Origin: Ruminococcus flavefaciens
GTDB lineage: Bacteria > Bacillota > Clostridia > Oscillospirales > Ruminococcaceae
Reading direction: 5' to 3'
Assembly: GCF_900108555.1 (NCBI RefSeq)
Contig: NZ_FNWV01000001.1
Coordinates: forward strand, 634,973-698,972
Length of the DNA stretch: 64,000 nt
Positions 52,274 to 61,887 of the stretch are shown here, one piece after another (position 1 is the stretch's first letter; every line of letters begins with the position of its first letter). Under the pieces are notes generated by a model that was given only the letters and a program-made list of their open reading frames with translations, was not told where the DNA came from and did not search any database. The position numbers were made by a program, and so were the translations under genes.

Positions 52274-53254
52274 TCATATTTCGGGCACTACAGGCGCAAC
52301 AGTCATCATGCTGTAGACCATAAGGGAGTACAGCGCAGCCTGACTTGCCGCCATGAGCACACGTTTTTTTAGTTCGTCATTTATATTTATATCTCTTGCA
52401 TAAGCAGTTGTCAGAAGCATGAAAGCATGGCAGCCCGGCTCGTCGCCGTCAAATCCCGAAAGATCGAACACCGCCTTATGCTGAGCAAGGAAGGCTTCGA
52501 CATCGCTGACATCGCCGATTATCTCACTGCTGTCGAAATCAGCTATGGACATTGCTGCCAGCATCGCCAGTTCGTACCGCTTGCCGTATTTCTTTCCCTT
52601 TTTGAGCATACTGTCATAAAGCTCCTTGAATTTCGCGCACTTGTCCTCGGGTTTGCCGTCAGACATTGCCAGAACATGGGATACCGACTGCATACTGTTC
52701 TTTGCGTCACTGTGCTTGAGGAGCTTGTAGCTCGCTTCCATGTCCTCTATAAGGTCGTCGTCGGACTTCTCCGAAAATGCCAGCATGACCGCAAAAGCGA
52801 TATTCTCCTTTGTGGTAAGGATACGGTGCTCTCTCTTCATTCTGTCGTATAGCTGCCTTCCGCGCTTGATATACTCCTCAGCCTTTTCGGCAGGGACTAT
52901 CTTTGTAAAAAGCATGGACAGCAGAGCCAGATGCTCCGAATTCGCAAAATATTTCCGCATAGTATCATAGCATTGCATATACTGCTTCAATTCGCCGCGC
53001 GGATCATCGCTTACGGAAATAAGCGAAGCGATAAGCGGACGTATAGTACTGCGGAAGCTTGAAAGCATTTTGGGATCAGCCTTGATGAATGTCATGCTGG
53101 CTTTGTATTTTGCCAGGTCAAATTCCGCATCAGCAGCACAGAAAACACTTGCACATACAGGATAGAGTATATCCCTTTCAAGCGGACAAAGATCGGTAAA
53201 CAGACCGAGATTGAGCAGATACTTGTCACAGAGTTTCTTGAGAAGCTCCTTCAT
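52274..53254 (-). CDS. DUF4003-family protein
   Basis: The 326-residue, mainly helical cytoplasmic protein matches the DUF4003 pattern, with segments like DPRGELKQYMQCYDTMRKYF and HRILTTKENIAFAVMLAFSE. I chose the ATG at 53254, preceded by GGGAGGTG, not the frame start at 53272. The function is unknown. In Firmicutes it usually stands alone. Here it shares strand and proximity with PPK2. A promoter with a 17-bp spacer lies at 53287-53315. Confidence 0.85.
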   Translation of the reverse strand: MKELLKKLCDKYLLNLGLFTDLCPLERDILYPVCASVFCAADAEFDLAKYKASMTFIKADPKMLSSFRSTIRPLIASLISVSDDPRGELKQYMQCYDTMRKYFANSEHLALLSMLFTKIVPAEKAEEYIKRGRQLYDRMKREHRILTTKENIAFAVMLAFSEKSDDDLIEDMEASYKLLKHSDAKNSMQSVSHVLAMSDGKPEDKCAKFKELYDSMLKKGKKYGKRYELAMLAAMSIADFDSSEIIGDVSDVEAFLAQHKAVFDLSGFDGDEPGCHAFMLLTTAYARDININDELKKRVLMAASQAALYSLMVYSMMTVAPVVPEI

Positions 53255-53286
53255 GGCGCACCTCCCTAACATTTCATCTCAAAAAT

Positions 53287-53315
53287 AATATATCAGAATA
53301 TCATAAAAGTGTCAA
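53287..53315 (-). promoter_or_regulatory. Promoter of the DUF4003 gene
   Basis: Minus-strand TTGACA, 17 bp, TATATT. Confidence 0.7.
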
Positions 53316-53559
53316 AGCACTTTTTGCGCACAATTTATATTACAGATACGAACCATGTCAATTTATTACCATTGAAGCAGCAGCGTCCACAAAACCTGCA
53401 TACTCCGTCATTTCAGACAGCTCCACCACAGGATATATGAAGCTTGATAAAACATTTTGGTATCTATATAAAAATATTATATCACACTTCTCAAACAATT
53501 TCAACCAAAATTATATAAAAAATCATTTTTTTTCGTACAAAAGCTACGATGAGCCGTAA

Positions 53560-53702
53560 GAAAAGAGCTGTACCATTGCAGTACAGCTCCTTCTGATTTG
53601 TCCCTTACAATAAATTTCTATCTCTTTGCGGAGTGCAGTTCCGCGCAAAAAGCGTCCTGAAAACAGAACAAGTGCTCATTCTGCCCATTCTGCCTTTTAC
53701 AC
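53560..53702 (-). ncRNA. Candidate small RNA downstream of the GH16 gene
   Basis: A minus-strand promoter (53708-53736), about 140 transcribed bases without a convincing ORF, and a terminator hairpin GAGCTGTAC/GTACAGCTC (53564-53588) followed by TTTTCTT. Type unknown. Confidence 0.45.
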
Positions 53703-53707
53703 AGACA

Positions 53708-53736
53708 ATTATATTATCGCCCCATTGATAAATCAA
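53708..53736 (-). promoter_or_regulatory. Promoter of the candidate small RNA
   Basis: Minus-strand TTGATT, 17 bp, TATAAT. Confidence 0.6.
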
Positions 53737-53832
53737 GACTTTTATTGCTATAGGGAGCATAATTTGGTCAAATAATGCGATATTTCGCTGATTTCCAATC
53801 ATTATATTACCAAATCGCACATCTTACTCATT

Positions 53833-55257
53833 TCACTCCCATGAAATATCCGAGATAGTGACAGTATGCGCTCCTATCGCGGCAGCGTCGTCGATATTTC
53901 CGAGCTGGAACTTTATATCCGCTTTCATATCGCTTGGGAATACCACATCGAAGCTGTAATGCTTCTTTTCGGGAGTAAGCGTCAGCTTTTCGTCAAGATA
54001 ACGGGTATACGCACTGTCCTCGGCAGTCAGCACCATACTACGCTGAGCGGTGGAGCTTATATCGAAGCTGACGGTGTGCTTTTCACCTGCCTTGACAGCC
54101 TGTCCTCTCAGCAGTCCCATAACAGCATATTCCAGTGAACCTGCATTTTTGATATCCACTACGGTGCAGCCCTCTTTATTTGCAACAGAAGCCTCTGCGC
54201 CCTCTATGTAATTGTCAAGCGGCAGAGAGCTCATTTCGGAAGGAACGAACTGAGAACCCGTTTTTTCGTAAACTCTTACGTAATCTATATTGAAGTGCTT
54301 TTCGCCGTCTGCAAAGGTATTAGGTTCGGCGTAGATACCGTCGATACCGTCAAAATGTCCGCCGACAGCGAAATTGAGGATAATATAGAAATTCTGGTCA
54401 AAGGGCGCAGGATAGCTGAAGCCGTCGGAATACCAGTCGGTCTGAGTGCTGTACAGGTTTCCGTCCACATACCAGCGTATCTCGCCGCGCTCCCACTCGA
54501 TACTGTATGTGTGCCAGTTCTGAGTGCCGTCGCCCTCAGGGAATTTGTAGTCATTGGTGAGATAAGTATTGTTAGGCCATTGTCCGCCGAAATGGATAGT
54601 TCCGCATATCTTTTCGGGAGTGCTTCCCCAGCCCTCCATTATATCTATTTCGCCCGATGCAGCCCAGCCGCCGTAGGCACTGTCCTCGGGGAGCATCCAT
54701 ATAGCAGGCCACAGGGACTTTCCCGAGTCGCATCTCGCCCTTACTTCAATTCTACCGCCGCAGGTCGAGAACTTGTGAGCGGTATTGATACGGGCAGATG
54801 TATAATCATACGTTCCCTGCACCTCATCGGCAAGTCTTTCTTTTCTTGCGGCAATGGTAAGGACACCGTCCTTGACGGTGGTATTCTTGTCGGTATAGAA
54901 CTCCTGCTCGTTGTTGCCCCAGCCGTTGGTCACGTAGTTACCGTTGTCGTCAAGCTTCCAGTTGCCCAGCTCATAGGACCATTTATCCATATCCAGCGAA
55001 TTGCCGCTGAATTCATCGCTCCATATGAGTTTGTAGCCGTCCTCGGGAGCAGCTTCCGCACCATTTCCCAGCAGGAAACCGCTTAGTCTTTTCAGCTCCG
55101 ACTCGGAAGCACCGCCCTTCCTCGCACTTACCATATCGAATATATCAACAATGCCGTCATTATTATAGTCCATGACAGCAGTACCGTCAGCACATACCGA
55201 GACAGGAACAGCCGCCGCAAATACCAGCGCAGCTGCCAACGCTTTGATACACTTCAT
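53833..55257 (-). CDS. Secreted GH16 beta-glucanase with N-terminal partial dockerin and C-terminal CBM-like domain
   Basis: The 474-residue protein has a signal peptide (to about residue 23), one EF-hand-like dockerin unit (MDYNNDGIVDIFDMVSA, residues about 29-46) with only half of a dockerin, and a GH16 domain (about 75-325). The catalytic GEIDIMEGWG carries the ExDxxE nucleophile and acid/base. A C-terminal beta-rich module of about 130 residues resembles CBM4/9-type modules. GH16 enzymes cleave beta-1,3 or beta-1,3-1,4 glucans. I chose the ATG at 55257 behind CAGGAGG. It has its own promoter. Confidence 0.94.
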   Translation of the reverse strand: MKCIKALAAALVFAAAVPVSVCADGTAVMDYNNDGIVDIFDMVSARKGGASESELKRLSGFLLGNGAEAAPEDGYKLIWSDEFSGNSLDMDKWSYELGNWKLDDNGNYVTNGWGNNEQEFYTDKNTTVKDGVLTIAARKERLADEVQGTYDYTSARINTAHKFSTCGGRIEVRARCDSGKSLWPAIWMLPEDSAYGGWAASGEIDIMEGWGSTPEKICGTIHFGGQWPNNTYLTNDYKFPEGDGTQNWHTYSIEWERGEIRWYVDGNLYSTQTDWYSDGFSYPAPFDQNFYIILNFAVGGHFDGIDGIYAEPNTFADGEKHFNIDYVRVYEKTGSQFVPSEMSSLPLDNYIEGAEASVANKEGCTVVDIKNAGSLEYAVMGLLRGQAVKAGEKHTVSFDISSTAQRSMVLTAEDSAYTRYLDEKLTLTPEKKHYSFDVVFPSDMKADIKFQLGNIDDAAAIGAHTVTISDISWE

Positions 55258-55298
55258 AAATACCGCCTCCTGTTTTGAAAGATAGTTTTTATGCCATA

Positions 55299-55327
55299 AT
55301 TCTATCATTTATAACAGACTGTGTCAA
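55299..55327 (-). promoter_or_regulatory. Promoter of the GH16 gene
   Basis: Minus-strand TTGACA, 17 bp, TAGAAT. Confidence 0.8.
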
Positions 55328-55420
55328 GCATTAAAACCGTTTTTTATGTGCAAAAGGAACATTTTTTCAATTCGGCGCACCGTTTTTTAATTGCATTTCG
55401 GCGACTTTTCAGTATTTCAC

Positions 55421-55449
55421 TTGCAATACAAAAAACGCCATGATATAAT
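55421..55449 (+). promoter_or_regulatory. Promoter of the lipoprotein gene at 55662
   Basis: TTGCAA (55421-55426), 17 bp, TATAAT (55444-55449). It implies a leader of about 205 nt. Confidence 0.75.
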
Positions 55450-55455
55450 GTAATG

Positions 55456-55661
55456 TGTCCGCAATGACCGCCTGACGGCGTTTATTGCCGCGAACCAAGT
55501 TCGGCAAGCGCAGTTTTTTATAAAAATGCGCTTCAAAATTTTTGATGTCAAGCTCATTTTGCCTTAAAGGCAGATGCAGAATGATATATACATAAGCTTA
55601 TATTTCGTTCGCTTGCAGTGAACTTTAACGAAAATAAGATACAATTACGGAGGATAAGATC
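55456..55661 (+). other. Long 5' leader with inverted repeats
   Basis: No ORF. GC-rich part with CGCC/GGCG words (55468-55510) contrasts with its AT-rich surroundings. No known riboswitch recognised. Confidence 0.45.
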
Positions 55662-56333
55662 ATGAAAAAGGTAATTTCATCTATAGCAGTATGCTCATTA
55701 GCTGTCTGTGCTCTTGCTTCATGCGGAAGCAAAAAATCAGAGAAAGCAGCTGAATCTGCTGACATAACAGGTAAATGGTCCATCGATTCACTCGAAGACG
55801 ATACCTTGCAGAACGGCGGCATCATCTTCCAGGACGGCAAGGGTTCTGTTTACACAGACAGCTCAAAAATACTCCACTTCAACGATGAAGGTCTTGAGCT
55901 CGGCAACGGCGAGTCAGATTCCACAGTTATCTCAAAAGAATACTTCAAGGAAGAGGGAAAGAAATTAACAGTAGATCTTTCGGGAATGGAATTGCTTGTA
56001 ATGACCAAGCTTGATGACACAGAAGGATATGACGGAACATATTCACTTGAAGGCGGACTCTTATATGAGGAGCTCTCCGCTGAAATGTCAGATGGTGCCG
56101 AGAAAAAGCCCGAGTCCGTTGATATCTCTCTTAAATTCGACGGTGAAAGCAGCGAAATGCTCTTCAACGATCTCTTCAATTACGAAATAAAGGACGGCAA
56201 GCTTTCATTTTCAGGCTACTCCGCAATAATGGGCATCACAAGCGATGACGGTCCTTACGATTATAAGATAGACGGCGACAAGCTGTCTATCACAAGTCAG
56301 AAAAAAACTGAAACATTCACAAGAGTAAAATAA
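55662..56333 (+). CDS. Putative lipoprotein with repeated beta-rich body
   Basis: The 223-residue exported protein has a lipoprotein signal with lipobox LASC (Cys about residue 21). The mature part is beta-rich and contains two similar segments that begin ITGKWSIDSLEDD and YDGTYSLEGGLLYEE, each about 70-90 residues, reminiscent of lipocalin-like DUF domains in clostridial lipoproteins. No catalytic residues are evident. GGAGG lies before the ATG. A terminator follows. Confidence 0.82.
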   Translation: MKKVISSIAVCSLAVCALASCGSKKSEKAAESADITGKWSIDSLEDDTLQNGGIIFQDGKGSVYTDSSKILHFNDEGLELGNGESDSTVISKEYFKEEGKKLTVDLSGMELLVMTKLDDTEGYDGTYSLEGGLLYEELSAEMSDGAEKKPESVDISLKFDGESSEMLFNDLFNYEIKDGKLSFSGYSAIMGITSDDGPYDYKIDGDKLSITSQKKTETFTRVK

Positions 56334-56343
56334 AACAGTCATC

Positions 56344-56369
56344 AAAAAGCTGCCGTAAAGGCAGCTTTT
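56344..56369 (+). terminator. Terminator after the lipoprotein gene
   Basis: AAAGCTGCC-GTAAA-GGCAGCTTTT. Confidence 0.8.
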
Positions 56370-56395
56370 CTTGATTTAACCCAAAGGAGGCAATT

Positions 56396-57196
56396 ATGGC
56401 AAATATTATCGAGATATCAGACCTTTCAGCACCCGAACTCGCACCATACAGGAACACATCTGAAAAAGCACTTATCGCTTCGGGCATTTTCGTTGCCGAG
56501 AGCCCGAATGTTATCCGAACTGCATTAAATTTTGGCTTTACCCCGATTTCGCTGCTTATGGAACGTAAATATATAAATATACAAGCTGCCGATATTATTG
56601 AACTATGTGGAAACATTCCTGTTTATACTGCTCTATCGCAGGTGCTTACAGAGCTGACAGGATTTAAAATGACACAGGGCGTACTTTGCGCCATGTGCCG
56701 CAGGGCTCTGCCCTCACCTGCGGGCATACTCGCAGGTGCTGAGCGCATCGCGGTGCTGGAAGATATAATGAACCAGACAAACATAGGCGCGATCTTCCGC
56801 TCAGCTGCGGCACTCGGCTTCGATGCAGTGCTGCTCACTCCCTCTTGCAGCGATCCCCTTTTCCGCCGTTCGATACGTGTCAGCATGGGTACAGTATTTC
56901 AGATTCCCTGGACTTATCTTGAAAACGAGCCGCCATACTACATAAATACATTAAAGGAGTACGGCTTCGCAGCAGCCGCAATGGCTCTGAGAAATGACAC
57001 AGTTAGGATAGACGATGCAAAGCTCGCCTCAGAAAAAAAGCTGGCAGTCATTCTCGGAACAGAAGGAAGCGGTCTGAAAGCGGAAACAATTTCAGCCTGC
57101 GACTATACAATTAAGATACCGATGCAGCACGGTGTAGACTCGTTAAACGTCGCAGCAGCCAGTGCTGTTGCCTTCTGGCAGTTAAGCAAAAAGTGA
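56396..57196 (+). CDS. SpoU/TrmH-family RNA 2'-O-methyltransferase
   Basis: The 266-residue protein contains the SPOUT knot motifs: motif 1 EDIMNQTNIGAIFRSAAALG, motif 2 VILGTEGSGL and motif 3 IPMQHGVDSLNVAAASAVAF. An N-terminal RNA-binding-like segment precedes them. It transfers a methyl group from SAM to a ribose 2'-O of tRNA or rRNA, with the target unknown. AAAGGAGG lies before the ATG. Confidence 0.95.
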   Translation: MANIIEISDLSAPELAPYRNTSEKALIASGIFVAESPNVIRTALNFGFTPISLLMERKYINIQAADIIELCGNIPVYTALSQVLTELTGFKMTQGVLCAMCRRALPSPAGILAGAERIAVLEDIMNQTNIGAIFRSAAALGFDAVLLTPSCSDPLFRRSIRVSMGTVFQIPWTYLENEPPYYINTLKEYGFAAAAMALRNDTVRIDDAKLASEKKLAVILGTEGSGLKAETISACDYTIKIPMQHGVDSLNVAAASAVAFWQLSKK

Positions 57197-57245
57197 TAAT
57201 CTTCACATTGCGGAAAAAATTTTGAAATAATCTGTACAAAAACTA

Positions 57246-57274
57246 TTGAATTTTTCTATAACTTGTGGTATAAT
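57246..57274 (+). promoter_or_regulatory. Promoter of the dockerin metalloprotease gene
   Basis: TTGAAT (57246-57251), 17 bp, TATAAT (57269-57274). A CGGAGAACGG/CCGTTTTCCG-type hairpin lies in the leader. Confidence 0.8.
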
Positions 57275-57341
57275 ATGGTTGTAAGTTTATCGGAGAACGG
57301 TAAACGCCTCCCCGTTTTCCGTGAAAAAAGGAGGAATTCAA

Positions 57342-60089
57342 ATGGTCTTAAAAAGGCTGCTGGCTGCGGCTGCCTCCTTCCTTTTGGTCGGAAGCACTGC
57401 CAAATTCCCCACTACCATCGTTGTGGCGGCGGATGCAGAAGACGAGTATCTGTGCCGAGATTATCACGACTTCTCAGGCGACCAGCACTACATGGACAAG
57501 TACAACACTGCAACTTCCCAACATTTCCAGATCATCTGGGGAAATGACGATCAGACAGGTCTAATCAATGACACGTTCATCAAGCTCAACCTCGATCAAC
57601 TTGAAAAATACCGCGAAATCTATACAACAGAGCTTGGCATGAATGACTCCTCTGAATCCGTTTTCACCCCCGACGGGAAAAAGTACAAGACCAACATTTA
57701 TCTTACAAGAACGGGGCTTCCCGATTTCGAGGAGGGCTGGGCATACATGAGTGCCGAACCATTCACAGGATTTGCCTACATTTTCTGTGATCCTGCCGCA
57801 ATGACGCAGGAGGACGGTACCGACTCAGCATCTCTCCCTCACGAATACGGACACGTTCTTACCTATCACTCAAAAGGCTGGACCGACCAGACTATCACAG
57901 GTCCCTGGTGGGAAGCAGTCGCAAACTGGTTCAAGGAGCAGTATTTCGATACCCTTGAAACTCCTACAACGCATTTTTTCCTTCCCTATCTCAGAAATAT
58001 GAATCTAACTATCCCCCATGGAAGAATGTACTATGAGGCGTGGATATTCCTCCAGTATCTTTCCGAAAATCCTGACAATTTTGACGTTCTGGGCAAGGAC
58101 TTTATCATGCGGCTTCAGACCGAAGCTAAACCAAACGAATACCCATTCGATACTATCGAAAGACTTTCCGGCTGTGATATGAAGGAGCTTATCGGTAGTT
58201 TCGCAAAACACATGGCTACCCTCGATTTCAAAAACAAGGAGCTGTACAACGAAGCCCTCAGCAAATCCCTCGAAGATCCCTTTGTATGGCAGCTCATATA
58301 CACTCAGCCCGAGCCTGCTCCCGATAAAGAGAACTGTTACATAGTTCCCGAGGAAAAAGCTCCTATGCAGACAGGTCTGAATGTTATACCACTGAATATC
58401 GAAGGCAAACGTGTGTCCGTCACACTCCGCGGCATCTCCGACGCTGAAGAAGCCGACTGGCGTGCTTGTCTCGTTACGGAAAAGAAGGACGGAACAACTT
58501 ATTATTCTACACTCTTCTCGGAAGGTACAAAGACCATTGCCCTCGACGGCACAGAGACAGCTCTTTACCTTACTGTAGCAGCTACTCCCGATGAAATTAT
58601 CCCGAACAATTTCTATGACAAGGCTGAAAGCGGAGACGAATACTCATACACAAAAAGCGACTATAAACGCCGCTATCCCTACGAATTTGATATCAAGGGA
58701 GCTTCACCTATGTACCGTGATATCAAGAAAAGTATTGAAGGACATAAACACCCCAACGGCGGCGGCTTTGTTGCCGAGACTGTTGAGATAGACGACTCCG
58801 TTTACGTCGGACAGGACGCAATGGTGCTCGGAAACTCGGTCATCACAGACAATGTTGTTATCACAGACCACGCCGTAGTCAATAATGCCACTATTTCCGA
58901 TAATGCAAGAATAAGCGATTATGCCTGTGTTTACGGATTTTGGTGGGCTACACCAACTATAAGCGGAAACGCTAAGATCGGCGAGAATGCCGTTGTTACC
59001 GCAGGTGCTTCTGTATCGGGGAATGCCCGTGTAATGGGCAATGCCTACCTCCTCGATGAATACTCCGTGACTGATAACGCTACCGTAAAGGGTACTGCTT
59101 ATTGCTACGGAAAGGGAGTTGCCTCAGGTCAGGCTATACTCGACGGTGATTTCTACAATGAAAGCTCTGTTTCACACGGCGCAGCCTTTGGCTGGCTCGA
59201 ATCAGACGAATACAACGAAAAGCTCCCGTATACTGACGGTCTGTATGCAGGATATGAATTTGACCGCAAGAGCAACGTATTTGCCTACGATACATACGGT
59301 GCTACGAACGGCATAATCAGAAATGCACCTCTCTGGCAGGAGCACCGCGCTACTGCGGACGGAGTAATAACCTTCAACGGAGAAAACCAGTACATCATCT
59401 GCGATAAGACTCTTGTGGACTACAAGAATATGGAGATATGCACTTCTGTTCTCTGGCGCGGCGGCAATGCCGATCAGCGTGTTTTTGATTTTGGAAACGG
59501 TACTTCAATGTACTTCACACCTGCAAACAAGGACGGCAGACCTGAGTTCGGCATCGGAGATACAAAGATAGTATCAAGGACCGAGTTTGAAAAGGGCGCA
59601 TGGTATATTGTCCGCGTTATAATCAGCGATAATACCGCAAAGCTCATAATAAACGGAAAAACTATAGGAAGCGAAAAGCTTACCACACTTCCCGAGCAGA
59701 CGTTCAGTCCGCTCACACGCTGCTATATAGCGCGCGGTCATTCGGGCAACTACTTCAATGGATCTATGGATTATTTCCGCGTATATTTCCATGAAGCAGA
59801 CGAACCCGAATACTACTACACAGGAAAAGAGATACTGCTTTCTGAGCCTACACTTTTAGGCGATGCAAACTGCGACGGTATCGTTGACGACGAAGATGTC
59901 AGCCTTATAATGAAGGCTGTTGCATTTCCTTCAAGCTACGGCGTAAAGGGCACTAACCCGGCACATATTACTGTACAGGGACTGTCAAACGCTGACGTTT
60001 ACGAGCCAGGCGGCGGACTTACAAATCAGGACGCTCGCTCAATAAGCAGATACATCGAAGGCGTTATCAAATCACTTCCGGAAAACTAA
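57342..60089 (+). CDS. Secreted zinc metalloprotease with beta-helix repeat, LamG-like and dockerin domains
   Basis: The 915-residue protein has a signal peptide (to about residue 31). A catalytic domain (about 35-310) has LPHEYGHVLTYH (His167, Glu168, His171) and a downstream candidate ligand Glu191 in WWEAVANWF, resembling DUF6055-type secreted metalloproteases. A beta-rich domain follows, then a hexapeptide-like repeat region (about 480-600) with NNATISDNARISDYACV and SGNARVMGNAYL, i.e. a left-handed beta-helix. A LamG/concanavalin-type domain lies at about 620-810. A type I dockerin (about 845-915, GDANCDGIVDDEDVSLIMK) ends the chain. I use the ATG at 57342, behind GGAGG. It predicts a cellulosome-bound protease, an unusual activity for the complex. 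Confidence 0.85.
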   Translation: MVLKRLLAAAASFLLVGSTAKFPTTIVVAADAEDEYLCRDYHDFSGDQHYMDKYNTATSQHFQIIWGNDDQTGLINDTFIKLNLDQLEKYREIYTTELGMNDSSESVFTPDGKKYKTNIYLTRTGLPDFEEGWAYMSAEPFTGFAYIFCDPAAMTQEDGTDSASLPHEYGHVLTYHSKGWTDQTITGPWWEAVANWFKEQYFDTLETPTTHFFLPYLRNMNLTIPHGRMYYEAWIFLQYLSENPDNFDVLGKDFIMRLQTEAKPNEYPFDTIERLSGCDMKELIGSFAKHMATLDFKNKELYNEALSKSLEDPFVWQLIYTQPEPAPDKENCYIVPEEKAPMQTGLNVIPLNIEGKRVSVTLRGISDAEEADWRACLVTEKKDGTTYYSTLFSEGTKTIALDGTETALYLTVAATPDEIIPNNFYDKAESGDEYSYTKSDYKRRYPYEFDIKGASPMYRDIKKSIEGHKHPNGGGFVAETVEIDDSVYVGQDAMVLGNSVITDNVVITDHAVVNNATISDNARISDYACVYGFWWATPTISGNAKIGENAVVTAGASVSGNARVMGNAYLLDEYSVTDNATVKGTAYCYGKGVASGQAILDGDFYNESSVSHGAAFGWLESDEYNEKLPYTDGLYAGYEFDRKSNVFAYDTYGATNGIIRNAPLWQEHRATADGVITFNGENQYIICDKTLVDYKNMEICTSVLWRGGNADQRVFDFGNGTSMYFTPANKDGRPEFGIGDTKIVSRTEFEKGAWYIVRVIISDNTAKLIINGKTIGSEKLTTLPEQTFSPLTRCYIARGHSGNYFNGSMDYFRVYFHEADEPEYYYTGKEILLSEPTLLGDANCDGIVDDEDVSLIMKAVAFPSSYGVKGTNPAHITVQGLSNADVYEPGGGLTNQDARSISRYIEGVIKSLPEN

Positions 60090-60108
60090 TAAAAAAACTA
60101 ATAAAAGC

Positions 60109-60145
60109 AAACAGGCTGCAAGTACATTTGCAGCCTGTCTTTTTT
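60109..60145 (+). terminator. Terminator after the dockerin metalloprotease
   Basis: ACAGGCTGCAA/TTGCAGCCTGT stem followed by T6. Confidence 0.9.
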
Positions 60146-60148
60146 ATA

Positions 60149-61882
60149 TTACATCTCTATCATGGCTTTGAATTTTTTATCCTTGCAGCTCAGCTTCAAC
60201 GCGAAGCCGTTCTGCACTGCGGCAGCCTCTGCAATTGATAGTCCCAGACCGCTGCTGCTCTTGTCGCTTCGAGCCTTATCGCCCTTTACAAAAGGCATTT
60301 TCAGCTCTTTAGTATCTATATCCTCGGCAGTATCGTTCTCTATGACGAATTCCTTTTTGCTTACAGTTATTTTCACAGAACCGTCATTGCGAGTGTACTT
60401 CACTGCATTGGATATAAGATTATCAACGGCAAGCGAAAGGGAGTCCTCATCGGCATTTACCTCACCGCTGCCCTCAATAGAAATTTCAATGCCGCGCTCT
60501 TCAAAAGCGTCTTTGTATTTCTCTGCACATTTCTCCGCAAGGGCTTTTATATCGACTTTCTTTTTGTTCAGTTTCTTTTTCTGTTCTGTTTCGCTTAGTT
60601 TCAGCGTTTTAGCGATTATATCATCGGTATAGGACACGTTGTTCATAATAGAACTGAGATATTGCAGCTCTTTTGCATCACCGCTGTCCTTGCGCATCTC
60701 CATAAGGTTCTCGGCATATCCGCCTATTACCGCAAGAGGAGTTTTCAGATCGTGCGCAAGATTGTTCGTGAGGGCTCTCTGATAGTCCTCAAAGGCGTAC
60801 TGTGCCTTGTTCTTGACATTCCTGCTCCAGCAGCGCAGAAATGCGATGAATGTCAGGAACAGGAAGAATACCGTTACGAAGAAAATGTACATTTTTATTA
60901 TAGAACGAGTCCATACATTGACTTTGTAATCCATGAAAAGGGTACATTTTTCGCCGTTAAAGAATACATTTCTGTGAATGATAGATTCATTTACCACAAA
61001 CCTGTAATCACTTTCATAATTATACCCCTCACCATGATTATTGTAATTGTCATTTATTTCTTTATCCACCTTGCTCTTTTCAACGCCCCATATATTCTCA
61101 AATCCACAGCTCGGATATTCCGTTTTAACAATATCAGTATCCGAATATTTATCCGCATAGAACTCCATAAGCTCGAAGCCTTCTGCATCAGCATTTATTA
61201 CTATCACTTCCGCATTACGAAAATGTTCTTCCAGACTTTCATAATCTTCTTCATCTTTTCTTATTTCATAGATCTTAATTTCATGAGGGATCATTTTATG
61301 CTCATCAATATTAATATACGCACTTATTATATCATATGAATAATAATGATCGTCGGAATATTCCCCCTGAATATGGTCGTTGACAAGCTTATCCACCTCG
61401 GGAATGTTGACTTCGGCAGGATCACAGTATAACCAGCAAATATCATCAGGTTTATCACCGAACCTGACAACACACCACATCTTTGCCGAATTTGTAGCTA
61501 TAACATTTCCGCTGCTGTCAATAAGAGCTGATACTGCAATGCCGTTCTTATCGGTCATTGATGAAGCACCTCCTATAAACGGAAGTGTCAGTTCTTCATA
61601 AAGTACGTCATAAAAAGTACCAAACCCCATTTTCATAGATATGCCATTTATTTTATCTCCGAATTTTCCCGACTTTTCCTCATTGAACTGAATTGATTGT
61701 ATCAGCTGGCTTTCAAAACGGCTCTGCTGCTTCTGTGCCTGCTCGCAGGCTAAATATTCTATGCCTAAATTGAGCAAAGCGGCAAAAGCCACAGTCAGTA
61801 TAACGGGAAGTATCATCGCCTTTGCGAACATTTTTCCTAATGTTGTGCGTTTGGGTCTGCGTTTGAAAAGTCCTTTTTTCAT
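60149..61882 (-). CDS. Membrane sensor histidine kinase
   Basis: The 577-residue protein has a first membrane segment (about 24-45), a large extracytoplasmic sensor of about 290 residues of unrecognised fold, a second membrane segment (about 333-353), and a HisKA domain with the phosphorylated His in NNLAHDLKTPLAVIGGY. HATPase_c shows N box DNLISNAVKYT and G2 box SSSGLGLSIAEA. I use the ATG at 61882, behind AAAGGAG. A GTG three codons earlier is possible. It starts 5 bases after the response regulator stop, so the pair is translationally coupled. The signal is unknown. Confidence 0.95.
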   Translation of the reverse strand: MKKGLFKRRPKRTTLGKMFAKAMILPVILTVAFAALLNLGIEYLACEQAQKQQSRFESQLIQSIQFNEEKSGKFGDKINGISMKMGFGTFYDVLYEELTLPFIGGASSMTDKNGIAVSALIDSSGNVIATNSAKMWCVVRFGDKPDDICWLYCDPAEVNIPEVDKLVNDHIQGEYSDDHYYSYDIISAYINIDEHKMIPHEIKIYEIRKDEEDYESLEEHFRNAEVIVINADAEGFELMEFYADKYSDTDIVKTEYPSCGFENIWGVEKSKVDKEINDNYNNHGEGYNYESDYRFVVNESIIHRNVFFNGEKCTLFMDYKVNVWTRSIIKMYIFFVTVFFLFLTFIAFLRCWSRNVKNKAQYAFEDYQRALTNNLAHDLKTPLAVIGGYAENLMEMRKDSGDAKELQYLSSIMNNVSYTDDIIAKTLKLSETEQKKKLNKKKVDIKALAEKCAEKYKDAFEERGIEISIEGSGEVNADEDSLSLAVDNLISNAVKYTRNDGSVKITVSKKEFVIENDTAEDIDTKELKMPFVKGDKARSDKSSSGLGLSIAEAAAVQNGFALKLSCKDKKFKAMIEM

Positions 61883-61887
61883 TTTGT

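Noticed and set aside
53605..53820. 71-residue minus-strand ORF after the GH16 gene
   Set aside because: No ribosome-binding site and no family character. It overlaps the promoter and body of a candidate small RNA.
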